Shown: positions 16,262 through 24,784 of the stretch, in pieces
How the letters are laid out: every line of letters starts with the position of its first letter
Numbering within the stretch: position 1 is the stretch's first letter
DNA from: Roseofilum acuticapitatum BLCC-M154
GTDB lineage: Bacteria > Cyanobacteriota > Cyanobacteriia > Cyanobacteriales > Desertifilaceae
Reading direction: 5' to 3'
Length of the DNA stretch: 64,000 nucleotides
NCBI RefSeq assembly: GCF_030068475.1
Contig: NZ_JAQOSP010000133.1
Location: 17,335-81,334, forward strand
The notes under the pieces: generated by a model
What the model saw: only the letters and a program-made list of their open reading frames with translations
Databases searched by the model: none
What the model was told of the DNA's origin: nothing
Made by a program: the position numbers and the translations under genes

Positions 16262-17143
16262 GTGGTTGACCAACCCCCCAATTCAGTTGAGGTAAAGAAT
16301 GTGGATGAACTAAGAGCAGCCCTAGAACTAGCCACAGAAGAAGAGTTACAACAGTTAACCCATCTCCTATTTCAGCGCAAACTAAACCCCCTAGATTATG
16401 TTTATACCCCCGATCCGATCGCCGTTCAAAGTCAAAATCGCCAACAGTGGATTGATGCCATAGAAGAGCGCTTCCAATTCTTGGCGGCTGATGGCTTCAC
16501 GGTTTTACGCGGACAAACTCAGAATATTACCTATCGTCAAGTCCTCATTCAAGTCTGTCAATACCTGAAACTTGCCTATTGCGAAGCCCTCTCCACCACA
16601 GAACTCGAAGCGGAAGTCTTTTTACACCTGATTCGTCGCTCCTGGAAAAAGCTACCAGCCGAGCAAAAACGGGGCTTAAAAGAGCGTATCCGTAAAGCGC
16701 TTGTACAATCAAATTTTGCCGAACCCCTGCCTTTATCGGCTCAGAAAGACCCGATCGCCGTATTTTTAAAAGGGGGATGCGCCTTTGCCGTTAATTCCGT
16801 CATCCGCCCCGTGGTCGTGCAGAAACTCGCCCAACAATTTGCCCTCCACTTTGCCGCCTATCAAGCCGCCAAACAAGCCCTAGTTCGCGGTGGGGCGATC
16901 GCCGCCACCAAGCTCCAATCCCAAATTGTCCTGCAAAAAGCCACCCTGGGCATGGCTGGCAATGCCGCTCGCTATGGGGCAGCCAGAACCCTATTTGCCG
17001 TCCTCGGCCCCGCCCTGTGGGCCTGGTTTTTCGCCGATCTCGGTTGGCGGGCGATCGCCACCAACTACACCCGCATCATCCCCACAATCTTTGCCCTCGC
17101 CCAAATTCGGCTCACCCGTTCCACCGCTTGGGAAATGGCATGA
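16262..17143 (+). CDS. YaaW-family protein
   Basis: 293 residues from a GTG start. The N-terminal block LRAALELATEEELQQLTHLLFQRKLNPLDYV is the hallmark of the YaaW family, whose function is unknown. The middle is hydrophilic; the C-terminal third (about 200-285) is Ala-rich with hydrophobic helices (TLFAVLGPALWAWFFADLGW and IIPTIFALAQIRL) suggesting membrane association. Its TGA stop overlaps the ATG of the next gene by 4 bases, so the two are translationally coupled. Confidence 0.8.
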   Translation: MVDQPPNSVEVKNVDELRAALELATEEELQQLTHLLFQRKLNPLDYVYTPDPIAVQSQNRQQWIDAIEERFQFLAADGFTVLRGQTQNITYRQVLIQVCQYLKLAYCEALSTTELEAEVFLHLIRRSWKKLPAEQKRGLKERIRKALVQSNFAEPLPLSAQKDPIAVFLKGGCAFAVNSVIRPVVVQKLAQQFALHFAAYQAAKQALVRGGAIAATKLQSQIVLQKATLGMAGNAARYGAARTLFAVLGPALWAWFFADLGWRAIATNYTRIIPTIFALAQIRLTRSTAWEMA

Positions 17144-18372
17144 CCCCAGCATCGGCTCAAAGACCCTGGTTCTGTCTCCAAGGTTGGTTAGCCACCTTTG
17201 TCTTTAGCCCCTTCATCGGCGCATTATGGGGGCTGGTTTTCCTCTTCGATGTGGCACGAAACCGAGGAGACCAAGCCCTCCGTCGTCCCTTCACCCAAGG
17301 GCTGATCTTTTTCGCGCTCGGCCTCATCTTCACCTGTTTAATGGCAGAATTTCCCGGAGAAGCAGCCCTCGGTTTAGCCCATTTTCTGCCCTTTATCCTC
17401 ATATTGGTCTTTCTCGGAGAAATCATCAACACCCCCGGTCATCTACGCCGCATGGCTTCCTGGGTGGTCTTCTCTTCCCTCCCCGTCGCCATCATCGGCT
17501 TAGGACAACAGTTTTGGGCATGGTCAGGGCCGATCCGATGGCTAGGTATCGTCATTGACTGGCCCTTAACCGCAGGAGGGATGCCCCCCGGCCGTATCTC
17601 TTCCGTCTTTAGCTATGCCAATGACTTAGCTGCTTATTTGGTAGTGGTTTGGATACTTGCATTAGGATTATTACTCGAAAAACGCCCCAAAAAACGCTGG
17701 TTTTGGATCGGGTTAGGAGTGACTACAGTTTTAGATGGCATCACCCTATTTTTAACCCATTCTCGCAATGCCTGGGCGATCGCCACCTTAGCCATTTTAG
17801 CCTACGCCCTCTATTGGGGATGGGGCAAACTCGTAGCCGCAGTTATAGCCCTCTGTGGACTCATTCTCTGGTCAGCCTTTGGCATCGATCCCTCCCGACA
17901 ATGGGCGCGGATCGTCGTCCCTCCCTACATTTGGGCTAGACTCAGCGATGAAATGTTTCCCGACCGCCCCATTGCCCAACTGCGATCGACCCAATGGCAA
18001 TTTGCCCTAAATCTCACCCATCAACGGCCCTTTCTCGGTTGGGGACTGCGGAGTTTTTCCCCCCTCTACGAAACCCAGATGAACTATTGGATTGGCCATC
18101 CCCACAATTTACCCTTAATGCTGTTAGCCGAAATCGGTATTCCCTTAACCATTTGGCTCTTCTGTTTAGTCGGTTGGATCTTAGCCAAAGCCGCCCTTCT
18201 CCTCTCCCGTTTACCCCGTCAAACTGAAGGCGCAATCTTGTTTACTTATTTACTTGCCTTTGCCGGAATCACTCTCTTTCACCTCTTAGATATTCCCCTC
18301 TTTGACTCTCGGATCAATTTCCTCGGTTGGTGGCTTTTAGGGTCAATTTTAGGATTAGTTTATAGGGATTAA
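17140..18372 (+). CDS. O-antigen ligase-like (Wzy_C) membrane protein
   Basis: 410 residues from the ATG at 17140, which overlaps the upstream stop codon as ATGA; the longer frame from 17017 would run inside the YaaW gene and is rejected. About ten to twelve hydrophobic helices span the protein. The Wzy_C/WaaL signature is seen in LTHSRNAWAIAT and in PFLGWGLRSF...IGHPHNLPLMLLAEIGI, the large periplasmic loop with its conserved Arg and His. Such proteins ligate or polymerise surface polysaccharides using lipid-linked donors. The substrate is not readable; it may serve exopolysaccharide or LPS synthesis. Confidence 0.8.
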   Translation: MTPASAQRPWFCLQGWLATFVFSPFIGALWGLVFLFDVARNRGDQALRRPFTQGLIFFALGLIFTCLMAEFPGEAALGLAHFLPFILILVFLGEIINTPGHLRRMASWVVFSSLPVAIIGLGQQFWAWSGPIRWLGIVIDWPLTAGGMPPGRISSVFSYANDLAAYLVVVWILALGLLLEKRPKKRWFWIGLGVTTVLDGITLFLTHSRNAWAIATLAILAYALYWGWGKLVAAVIALCGLILWSAFGIDPSRQWARIVVPPYIWARLSDEMFPDRPIAQLRSTQWQFALNLTHQRPFLGWGLRSFSPLYETQMNYWIGHPHNLPLMLLAEIGIPLTIWLFCLVGWILAKAALLLSRLPRQTEGAILFTYLLAFAGITLFHLLDIPLFDSRINFLGWWLLGSILGLVYRD

Positions 18373-18383
18373 CACTTACTTAA

Positions 18384-18803
18384 CTAGACTGACCAATCCT
18401 CAAGGGCTAAACCAGGGATACGCTCAAAATCTTTTCGATTCCGCGTGATTAGTCTTGCTCTTTGGCTTAAGGCGATCGCTGCAATTTTCAAATCTTGTGT
18501 ACCAACCCGAATTTTCTGAGCCAGTAGCGATTGAAAACAATCTTCTGCTTGAGCATCATAATCCAAGACTCTAAAATTTTGTAAAAAATCAATAGTTTTA
18601 TTGAACCAGTAATAAGAATAAATGCGTTCTTGAGGCTGATTGGCTTTACGAATTTGTGCCAAACGACCTCGAATTAATTCTTCAACACTAATCACCGTGA
18701 TAGCAATTTGCTCAGGTCGAATCACCAGGAGTTGATATCCTAAAGCTTGATGACCTCGTTGATAGAGACTTAAGTGATCGCTGTCCAAAATGTATAATGT
18801 CAT
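18384..18803 (-). CDS. vapC: PIN-domain ribonuclease toxin (VapC-like)
   Basis: 139 residues. PIN acidic residues are seen in LYILDSDHLSLY (D7, D9), VISVEELIRG, GTQDLKIAAIAL and LITRNRKDFERI. The C-terminal GLALEDWSV is typical. The gene lies 5 bp downstream of a HicB-like antitoxin gene on the same strand, so they form one operon transcribed leftwards. It is convergent with the O-antigen ligase-like gene at an 11-bp spacing. Family toxins are RNases, the target is unknown. It differs clearly from the PIN protein at 7.8 kb. Confidence 0.85.
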   Translation of the reverse strand: MTLYILDSDHLSLYQRGHQALGYQLLVIRPEQIAITVISVEELIRGRLAQIRKANQPQERIYSYYWFNKTIDFLQNFRVLDYDAQAEDCFQSLLAQKIRVGTQDLKIAAIALSQRARLITRNRKDFERIPGLALEDWSV

Positions 18804-18808
18804 TGAAG

Positions 18809-19126
18809 TTATGAGATGGCTCGATCCAATCCAGTTTCTCGATCGATCTCGTCTCTATAGGCTTGAATTTCAGCTTGTAGATCGTCAAAGGTAGGATCGT
18901 CTTTAAACCAACCAAATTTGTCTATACAAGGATTGCCGGTCTGGGTTGCTAGTGGAAGATCAACTTGAATGACTTCAACTTTATTCGTTAGATAGTCCAG
19001 CAGTTGGGATTTAAGCCGATCGATCGCGGCATCACGGCTATTTTCGACAACCATGACTTCAGGCCATTCTTTGGCACGAGCAATATACTTATCATCTTCT
19101 CGACTGAGAATTACGTCATACATCAT
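18809..19126 (-). CDS. HicB-like antitoxin of the PIN toxin
   Basis: 105 residues. The N-terminal half (MMYDVILSREDDKYIARAKE, then MVVENSRDAAIDRLKSQL) has the HicB-like degraded RNase H fold. The C-terminal segment (KDDPTFDDLQAEIQAYRDEID) is acidic and probably wraps the PIN toxin's active site. Most HicB proteins pair with HicA; here the partner is a PIN-domain protein, a combination common in cyanobacteria. No separate DNA-binding domain is visible. It may be autoregulated. Confidence 0.75.
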   Translation of the reverse strand: MMYDVILSREDDKYIARAKEWPEVMVVENSRDAAIDRLKSQLLDYLTNKVEVIQVDLPLATQTGNPCIDKFGWFKDDPTFDDLQAEIQAYRDEIDRETGLDRAIS

Positions 19127-19205
19127 TCGCGTATCTCCTGCTCATCATTAGATGTAATATAGCGCTAGGTGCTGGTAATGGGTAATGGGTAATCCGTAAA
19201 TTAAC

Positions 19206-20117
19206 ATGACTTTTTTTCATAAAGATAAAGACTTAGCCCATCTGGGATATCAGATCCTGGATAATACTTGGACAGCCTTTCCGCAATTGAGCCAAGATCA
19301 AGTCGCTCTGACTTGGGTGGTGTACGATCCTCCCATTTGGGTGAATACCGGGGGAGCGCTATCGGCACAAGAGTTTTGGAAACATCCGGTGAGGGGGTTT
19401 GAATATCGGGGAAAACAGGCGATCGCCTCCGCGCATATCGTCACCCTGTTCTATTTAGTTGCTATCTATGAGTGGTTAGAAACCGGGATGGCGGTTTCTA
19501 GTCCAGAATTAGAACGGGCAATTCGGGATATGATCCGCGATCGCAACCCCGATGCTACCAGTTTAGTTCTCGATGTCTTAACCGGAACCACCAGCGGCCC
19601 GGAGTTTTCCGGAGGCCCCTTTGAAACCTGGAAGTCCCAGCGCAATATTGTTAACCGCTATTTTCAAGCCTTGGGATGGCCAGAATTAGAAGCCATTAAT
19701 GTCAACCAAAAAAACTGGCATCATGGTGCTTATGGCCGCGATCGCCTCTTTTTAGGCCCGCAAATGGAAAACCAAAATCGTCTCACCACCAACGCCACCG
19801 CTCGCCTATTGCACAGTATCATTGGTGGCGTAGCCGTCTCCTCTAAAGCCTCTCAAGAAATGATGGCCCTGATGCGTCGGGAAATTGACCCCAACCAAGA
19901 CTCAATTCTCGGTTTTCTCGGTCAAGGGTTACCCCCAACGGCTGCCCTGTGGTCAAAATCAGGATTGATGGGAACCTTGCGCCATGAAAGCGCCTATATT
20001 GAAATGGGCGATCGCCAGCCCTATTTACTGGTCATTTTTACCGAACAAAGTGAAAATCCCCATCTCCTTCCCTTTATTTCCCAGCAAGTAGTAGCCGCCA
20101 TGGGCAATCTAGCTTAA
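19206..20117 (+). CDS. Serine hydrolase/class A beta-lactamase-like protein lacking the SxxK pair
   Basis: 303 residues, no signal peptide. The fold is that of class A beta-lactamase-like serine hydrolases, with DATSLVLDVLTGTTSGPEF and the KSG triad in LWSKSGLMG near residue 257. The SxxK position reads IASAHIVTLFYLV: aligning on LFYLV puts His77 where the nucleophilic Ser is expected and Thr80 where the Lys is expected. No other SxxK is available nearby. The protein is otherwise complete and undamaged, so it may be a pseudoenzyme with a binding or scaffold role. Alignment to relatives is from memory. Confidence 0.7.
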   Translation: MTFFHKDKDLAHLGYQILDNTWTAFPQLSQDQVALTWVVYDPPIWVNTGGALSAQEFWKHPVRGFEYRGKQAIASAHIVTLFYLVAIYEWLETGMAVSSPELERAIRDMIRDRNPDATSLVLDVLTGTTSGPEFSGGPFETWKSQRNIVNRYFQALGWPELEAINVNQKNWHHGAYGRDRLFLGPQMENQNRLTTNATARLLHSIIGGVAVSSKASQEMMALMRREIDPNQDSILGFLGQGLPPTAALWSKSGLMGTLRHESAYIEMGDRQPYLLVIFTEQSENPHLLPFISQQVVAAMGNLA

Positions 20118-20160
20118 GATATCCCTGGAGCGACTATCCCGTTCATCGAGGAGTGAGATC

Positions 20161-20191
20161 AATTAAAAATTAAAAATTAAAAATTAAAAAT
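20161..20191. repeat. Heptamer tandem repeat (AAAAATT)
   Basis: About four tandem copies of AAAAATT/AATTTTT followed by ATGGGTAGG. The same heptamer runs at 4099, 29125 and 29909 in the opposite orientation. Found only in spacers. Confidence 0.85.
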
Positions 20192-20300
20192 GGGTAGGCG
20201 TTGGGGATAATGACCTCTAGCGACGCTAATACAGGATATACAGGGCCGCCCTGACCTTTTTCACCCCCATTCAATCGTAGTCAACATTTAAGGATTTGAT

Positions 20301-21119
20301 ATGACATTGATCATCACGGTTTTAAGGCGTATTAATTTATATTTATTCCTAAACTTGGCGGCCATTGTAGCGATCGCCCCCCAATCCGCATCCGCCCAAA
20401 CTTCAGGGTATGCCCCCCTAGAAGCCCCCTATCTGGCTCCAGAGATTCCCGTAACCCCCACTGCCATCAGTCCAGAAGCCTTTGAAGCTACCCTCGACAC
20501 AGTACGCACCCAAACCCTCCCCAGCGCTCCTGTAACAGCTCCCCAGCAAATAAAAGCCACCTCTGACTACGAAATACCCGGACAAGGGAGCGCCAACGCC
20601 CAAGAACTCGGAGAAACGCCCGTTTCTGGAGCATTCGCCCAAGCTCCAGAAGGTCAGAATAGCTACTCAGTGGAACGGCGACGTTATGAAAGGAGCCAAT
20701 ACTACAACGGCTTTAGCTATATCGGTTTAGGCGCAACCATTGGCTTGCATGGTGAATCTTCTATGGGTAATGTTGGAGGTACAATTTTAAGCCGCGTTGC
20801 CTTTACCGAAAACTTCTCCTTCCGTCCCTCGGTCATTATTGGCGATGGTACGAGCATTACCATCCCCTTTACCTATGATATTCCCTTCAGCCGCGAACCC
20901 TACGGCCCGCCAGTAACTCTGTTTCTTGGTGGTGGATTTGGCTTAGACCTGAAAAATGGCACGCATGGGCCGTTAATCACCACAGGGATTGATATTCCGT
21001 TTAGTAAAAATTTCACCTTTAATGCCACGTTAAACACAGGCTTTTGGGATGTGCGGGCGTTGGATTGGGGCTTAACTTTGGGAGTTGGGTATAATTTTCC
21101 GGGTTTGTTCGATCGCTAA
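20301..21119 (+). CDS. Exported protein, probable outer-membrane beta barrel
   Basis: 272 residues. A signal peptide covers about 1-32 (LNLAAIVAIAPQSASAQ ends in an AxA-type site). Residues 33-125 are a proline/alanine-rich low-complexity region. From about 135 alternating polar/hydrophobic strands (FSYIGLGATIGLHG, FSFRPSVIIGDG, VTLFLGGGFGLDL, WGLTLGVGYNF) predict an eight-strand-type barrel ending in an aromatic-containing GYNFPGLF strand. No named family was recognised. It stands alone, with repeats on both sides. Confidence 0.7.
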   Translation: MTLIITVLRRINLYLFLNLAAIVAIAPQSASAQTSGYAPLEAPYLAPEIPVTPTAISPEAFEATLDTVRTQTLPSAPVTAPQQIKATSDYEIPGQGSANAQELGETPVSGAFAQAPEGQNSYSVERRRYERSQYYNGFSYIGLGATIGLHGESSMGNVGGTILSRVAFTENFSFRPSVIIGDGTSITIPFTYDIPFSREPYGPPVTLFLGGGFGLDLKNGTHGPLITTGIDIPFSKNFTFNATLNTGFWDVRALDWGLTLGVGYNFPGLFDR

Positions 21120-21120
21120 T

Positions 21121-21240
21121 CTCAAGTCCGGTTAATGGAAAAAGAAGCGGGCAAGATGCAAGTCCGGTTAATGGGATCAACAGAAGCGGGCAAGATGCCC
21201 GCACTGCTGGAGTGGGAGCGTCTCGCTCCCTACCTAAATT
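21121..21240. repeat. Composite palindrome cluster (AAGTCCGG, GCGGGCAAGATGCCCGC, GGGAGCGTCTCGCTCCC)
   Basis: Two copies of CAAGTCCGGTTAATGG each precede AGAAGCGGGCAAGATGC, then come the perfect palindromes GCGGGCAAGATGCCCGC and GGGAGCGTCTCGCTCCC. The same modules recur in the TIR-bounded elements at 41.1 and 63.9 kb, so this looks like a rearranged relative lacking complete ends. Confidence 0.75.
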
Positions 21241-21243
21241 TTT

Positions 21244-21327
21244 AATGAGCGTTGCGCTCCCTAGAAATCTAAATGAGCGTTGCGCTCCCTAGATTTCTAA
21301 ATGAGCGTCGCGCTCCCTAGATTTCTA
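21244..21327. repeat. Three tandem 28-bp units
   Basis: AATGAGCGTTGCGCTCCCTA plus GAAATCTA (or GATTTCTA) is repeated three times without spacers. Each unit contains the GAGCG(T)YGCGCTC palindrome. It lies just downstream of the sulfite reductase stop codon (minus strand). Confidence 0.85.
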
Positions 21328-21337
21328 ATGATGGTGT

Positions 21338-23278
21338 TTAACCTTTGTTAGCAATGTAGGCTTCTAAGACCTCCGTGGCTAATTGGGTCATGGACTTACC
21401 TTCCTGAGCGGCTAAGTCTTTAAACTGCTGATACACCGTATCGCGTACTCCAATCCGGTATCGGGCTTTACCCGATTCTTTGCCCGCAGCAACTAAGCCT
21501 GAGCCAGGAATATAACTCTCAGAAAAGGCTCTGAGCGCGTCAAAACCGACTCGATGACAAAAATCTCCAAAACTCTCAACTTTGCCGTTATTGAGGCGAT
21601 CTTGCTTGAAATAGACGAATAATGGCTCTAGGGTGGACTCGATATCCTCATCCTTGACTTTATCTAGGAAGGGTTCGGAGAGCCGGTTTTGATTGGGGTC
21701 TGCTCCCAGCCAGACCTGGTATGCTCCAGGGGTTTGACCGACGAATCCTAATTCGGCAATATAGGGCCGAGCGCAACCGTTGGGACATCCGGTCATGCGG
21801 ACGACAAAGTGTTCTTTGGGTAGTCCAACTCTCTTGAGTAAGGTGCGGATGCGAGCGAGAATGCCGGGTAGGGCCCGTTCTGATTCGGTTACAGCTAGGC
21901 CACATAAGGGGAGTGCTGGACAGGCCATGGAATAGCGGACTAGGGGATCGAGCCGTTCGGCATTAGTTTCGACTCCGTGTTTTTTGAAGATGTCGGTAAT
22001 GGCCCCTCGATCTTTGGGATCGATTTCATAGATAATCAGATTATGATTGGGGGTGAGGCGTATGGGTAACTGAAACTGGGTGATGATTTCCCGCAGAGCG
22101 CTCTTGAGCTGGAATTTACCCTCATCTTTGACGCGACCATTTTCAATGGATAAGCCAAAGAATTTTTTACCATCGCCTTGATCGTGCCAACCTAGATAAT
22201 CTTGATATTGAAATTCCGGTAGGGGTTTGAAGGGGGAGATGGGTTTACCGAAATAGTGTTCGACCTGAGCGCGGAATTTCTCCACACCCCAATCATGGAG
22301 CAGATATTTCATTCTGGCATGACGGCGGTTGTGGCGATCGCCATAATCTCGCTGAGTCGCCACAATGGCCTTGACCAGATCGTACACATCTTCCTTCTCC
22401 ACATAGCCAATGCGATCGGCCGCCCTTGCAAAAGTTTCCTCCTTATTATGGGTGCGACCTAAGCCACCTCCAGCATAAACATTAAACCCTTCCAACTCTC
22501 CCGAATCATTCGTCATCACCACCAAGCTAATATCTTGAGTCAAAATATCAACCGAATTATCCCCCGGCACAGTCAAACAAATCTTGAATTTACGGGGCAT
22601 ATAATGCGTACCATAAATCGGCTCTTCTTTATCTGTGAAATTCGTGCCATTGATATTTTGATTACGGGCCGCCTTCACTTCTGGTGCTTCTTCCGCACTA
22701 ATCACCTTTTCCCCATCCAGCCAAATCTCGTAATAGGCTCCCGTTTGTGGGGTGAGCAAATCGGCAATCCGATTCGCATATTCCCAAGCATATTGATATT
22801 CTGGCTTGGTTTTATAAGGAGCAGCCGGAGCCATGACATTCCGATTTAAATCTCCACAAGCGCCTAGGGTAGACCCCATATTTTTAACGATCGTAGAAAT
22901 CACCGTTTTTAGATTTTTCTTCAGAATTCCATGAATCTGAAACCCTTGGCGAGTCGTCGTTCTTAGGGTATGATTTCCATAGGTTTCCGATAAATTATCC
23001 AGCGCCAAATAGAGTTCTGGCGGAATAAAGCCCCCCGGACTCCGAGTCCTGAGCATCATTTGATAATCTTTTTCTTCTCCTTTTTTGCGATTATCTCGAT
23101 TATCTTGTTGATAGGAGCCATGAAACTTGAGAATTTGAATCGCATCGCCAGAAAAATGGGTCGTATCTTCCAATAATTCAGAAGCAACCGGTTCTCGGAG
23201 AAAATCGCTATTTTCTTTGAGAACTTCTACCTTAGACGGCTTAGATGTGGTAGCGGGAGAATTCAACGATGAAACCAT
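21338..23278 (-). CDS. sir: Ferredoxin-sulfite reductase with C-terminal RHH-like tail
   Basis: 646 residues. Reduces sulfite to sulfide with six electrons from ferredoxin in sulfate assimilation. Seen: the nitrite/sulfite reductase half-domains ([32 protein letters not shown]) and the siroheme/4Fe-4S cysteines C-x5-C in ACPALPLCG (about 455) and C-x3-C in [11 protein letters not shown] (about 500). The length fits Sir rather than the shorter nitrite reductase. The last about 37 residues ([33 protein letters not shown]) resemble a ribbon-helix-helix segment. sat lies 29 kb away, so sulfate assimilation genes are dispersed. Confidence 0.92.
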   Translation of the reverse strand: MVSSLNSPATTSKPSKVEVLKENSDFLREPVASELLEDTTHFSGDAIQILKFHGSYQQDNRDNRKKGEEKDYQMMLRTRSPGGFIPPELYLALDNLSETYGNHTLRTTTRQGFQIHGILKKNLKTVISTIVKNMGSTLGACGDLNRNVMAPAAPYKTKPEYQYAWEYANRIADLLTPQTGAYYEIWLDGEKVISAEEAPEVKAARNQNINGTNFTDKEEPIYGTHYMPRKFKICLTVPGDNSVDILTQDISLVVMTNDSGELEGFNVYAGGGLGRTHNKEETFARAADRIGYVEKEDVYDLVKAIVATQRDYGDRHNRRHARMKYLLHDWGVEKFRAQVEHYFGKPISPFKPLPEFQYQDYLGWHDQGDGKKFFGLSIENGRVKDEGKFQLKSALREIITQFQLPIRLTPNHNLIIYEIDPKDRGAITDIFKKHGVETNAERLDPLVRYSMACPALPLCGLAVTESERALPGILARIRTLLKRVGLPKEHFVVRMTGCPNGCARPYIAELGFVGQTPGAYQVWLGADPNQNRLSEPFLDKVKDEDIESTLEPLFVYFKQDRLNNGKVESFGDFCHRVGFDALRAFSESYIPGSGLVAAGKESGKARYRIGVRDTVYQQFKDLAAQEGKSMTQLATEVLEAYIANKG

Positions 23279-23564
23279 AGAACAAATGAGTGATTTTTTG
23301 CTACAATACCGAAGGATCTAACCCCACAGGGATTAGAAAACAAACCGAACGGTGTCATTCACTCCAAATTTACTTAACTTGGGTGATAATGACTAAACAT
23401 CCAGTGAGATGATAATTGGGGTTTCTTTTCATTTTATCGGAAGTGGGGCCTCAAATTCAGAGAAGATTAGATTTTCTTAAACTCACCTTTATAATGGGGA
23501 TGGAGGAAAAAGAGCAGCTTCAAGTGCTGTCCTTTCAATTAATCACTTAAATCGAGGGACTAAA

Positions 23565-23825
23565 ATGCCTGATTCTCTAATGTATCAGTCCGATGGGTTT
23601 GTAGTTTTAGAACCGAATCAACCAGAGCAATTTCTGACGGAAGCTGAATTACTTGATAAGCTTAAGGCCCGTTTGAGTGAGAGCCAAGAGGAACTCCCCA
23701 GAGATTTACAAAAGTTTACTACTTTAGAAGACCAGGCCAAGTATTTGATGGAAACCTCTTGCGAACTCGATCTTGGCCCGGGAACCTTCTTACAGTGGTA
23801 TGTGGTGCGCTTAGAAAAATCCTAG
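23565..23825 (+). CDS. CRR7-like protein (NDH-1 assembly factor family)
   Basis: 86 residues. LMYQSDGFVVLEPNQPEQFL, the LLDKLKARL helix, and the ending LGPGTFLQWYVVRLEKS match the chlororespiratory reduction 7 family, known in plants as a factor for accumulation of the chloroplast NDH complex. In cyanobacteria a similar role in NDH-1 biogenesis is assumed, not shown here. A GAGGG ribosome-binding site precedes the ATG. It is divergent from sir and convergent with the DUF2854 gene 7 bp away. Confidence 0.75.
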   Translation: MPDSLMYQSDGFVVLEPNQPEQFLTEAELLDKLKARLSESQEELPRDLQKFTTLEDQAKYLMETSCELDLGPGTFLQWYVVRLEKS

Positions 23826-23832
23826 GGAGGGT

Positions 23833-24402
23833 TTAACTGACGGGAGCGGGTTCACAGACGGCAATTAAGAATACATCAAAACAATCTTCTTCGCCGTCTT
23901 GGGGGGCAACTTCGACCCGCAAACCAGGGCCAAAAAAGCGTTCAATTTTCTCTCGTTTCTCTTGCCAACCCTCTAAGGAGACAAAAGGCGACTCAAACTC
24001 TAAAACCAAAGCATAACAGCCATCAACAGCGACTTCTCGAAGGCCAATTAAGAGGGGTCGTTCTTCGTCAGTGGGACTTAAGCCTAAACTTTTGAGAGAC
24101 TCGTCTAAATGGGCTTCTTGGCCATAGCGATAGCGGGTCACATCTTTCCAGACTTGCAATTGAGTATCAGTTCCCTGTTGGTCACGTAGGGCTAAAACCT
24201 CAGCAGAAGGTTCTTGAGTAACCGGGATGGGTTTTAATTCTGAGGCTTTTAGGGCTAGTCCTCCGAGTAAGAGGGGAATACCATAAAAAAATCCGGCTAA
24301 GTTGAGGGTAGGATGATTCGTAAAATAGGCAACAAAGCCTCCGATGGTTAAGAGACCACCCACATATAAACCCACAGTGCCCAAGGAAATTTTGCGTAAC
24401 AT
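23833..24402 (-). CDS. DUF2854 membrane protein
   Basis: 189 residues. Two N-terminal membrane helices (about 8-27 GTVGLYVGGLLTIGGFVAYF and 34-52 LAGFFYGIPLLLGGLALKA) precede a soluble alpha/beta domain (ALRDQQGTDTQLQVWKDVTR, DEERPLLIGLREVAVDG, CYALVLEFESPFVSL) characteristic of DUF2854, found in cyanobacteria and plastid-bearing organisms. Likely in the thylakoid or plasma membrane with the domain on one face. No enzymatic motif is seen and the function is unknown. Confidence 0.85.
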   Translation of the reverse strand: MLRKISLGTVGLYVGGLLTIGGFVAYFTNHPTLNLAGFFYGIPLLLGGLALKASELKPIPVTQEPSAEVLALRDQQGTDTQLQVWKDVTRYRYGQEAHLDESLKSLGLSPTDEERPLLIGLREVAVDGCYALVLEFESPFVSLEGWQEKREKIERFFGPGLRVEVAPQDGEEDCFDVFLIAVCEPAPVS

Positions 24403-24526
24403 AATCGTCTTATTTAAGGAATCAATGACTACTTTATCGTTTCTGGAGAGCTACGACCAAACACCAGAGACGATCCACAACTATTATTATTGAGATAGTG
24501 TCGCAACGTTTTAGGGAGATTTTCTA

Positions 24527-24784
24527 ATGGTCACCAATAAGGACTTTAGTTCGTCCAAAACTCGTCAGTTACTCGATCAAATCAACTCCCTCAAGCGTGA
24601 AGATGAAACGCTCTATAATATTTTAGCGGTGGATGTGTGGGCGTTGGCGAAAACGATGGATGAGTTTCAGCCGGGGTTTTGGACGGCGTTTATGAAAAAT
24701 CGGGAAAAGGCTCTGAAGCGGTTTATGAGTGAGGCGGCTAGAAATAAACAGGCTGATGGGAATACTCATCCATTTTTGCGCTAG
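24527..24784 (+). CDS. Conserved hypothetical protein
   Basis: 85 residues with good coding character: RQLLDQINSLKREDETLYNI, DVWALAKTMDEFQPGFWTAF, then a basic C-terminal helix (MKNREKALKRFMSEAARNK). I recognise this as a conserved cyanobacterial small protein but know no function. It is helical and soluble. A GGGAG ribosome-binding site lies upstream (24512-24516). Its 3' end overlaps the end of the convergent histone-deacetylase-like gene by 4 bases. Confidence 0.7.
   Translation: MVTNKDFSSSKTRQLLDQINSLKREDETLYNILAVDVWALAKTMDEFQPGFWTAFMKNREKALKRFMSEAARNKQADGNTHPFLR

Noticed and set aside
21244..21327. CRISPR-like short repeat array
   Set aside because: The 28-bp units are contiguous with no spacers and no cas genes are nearby.
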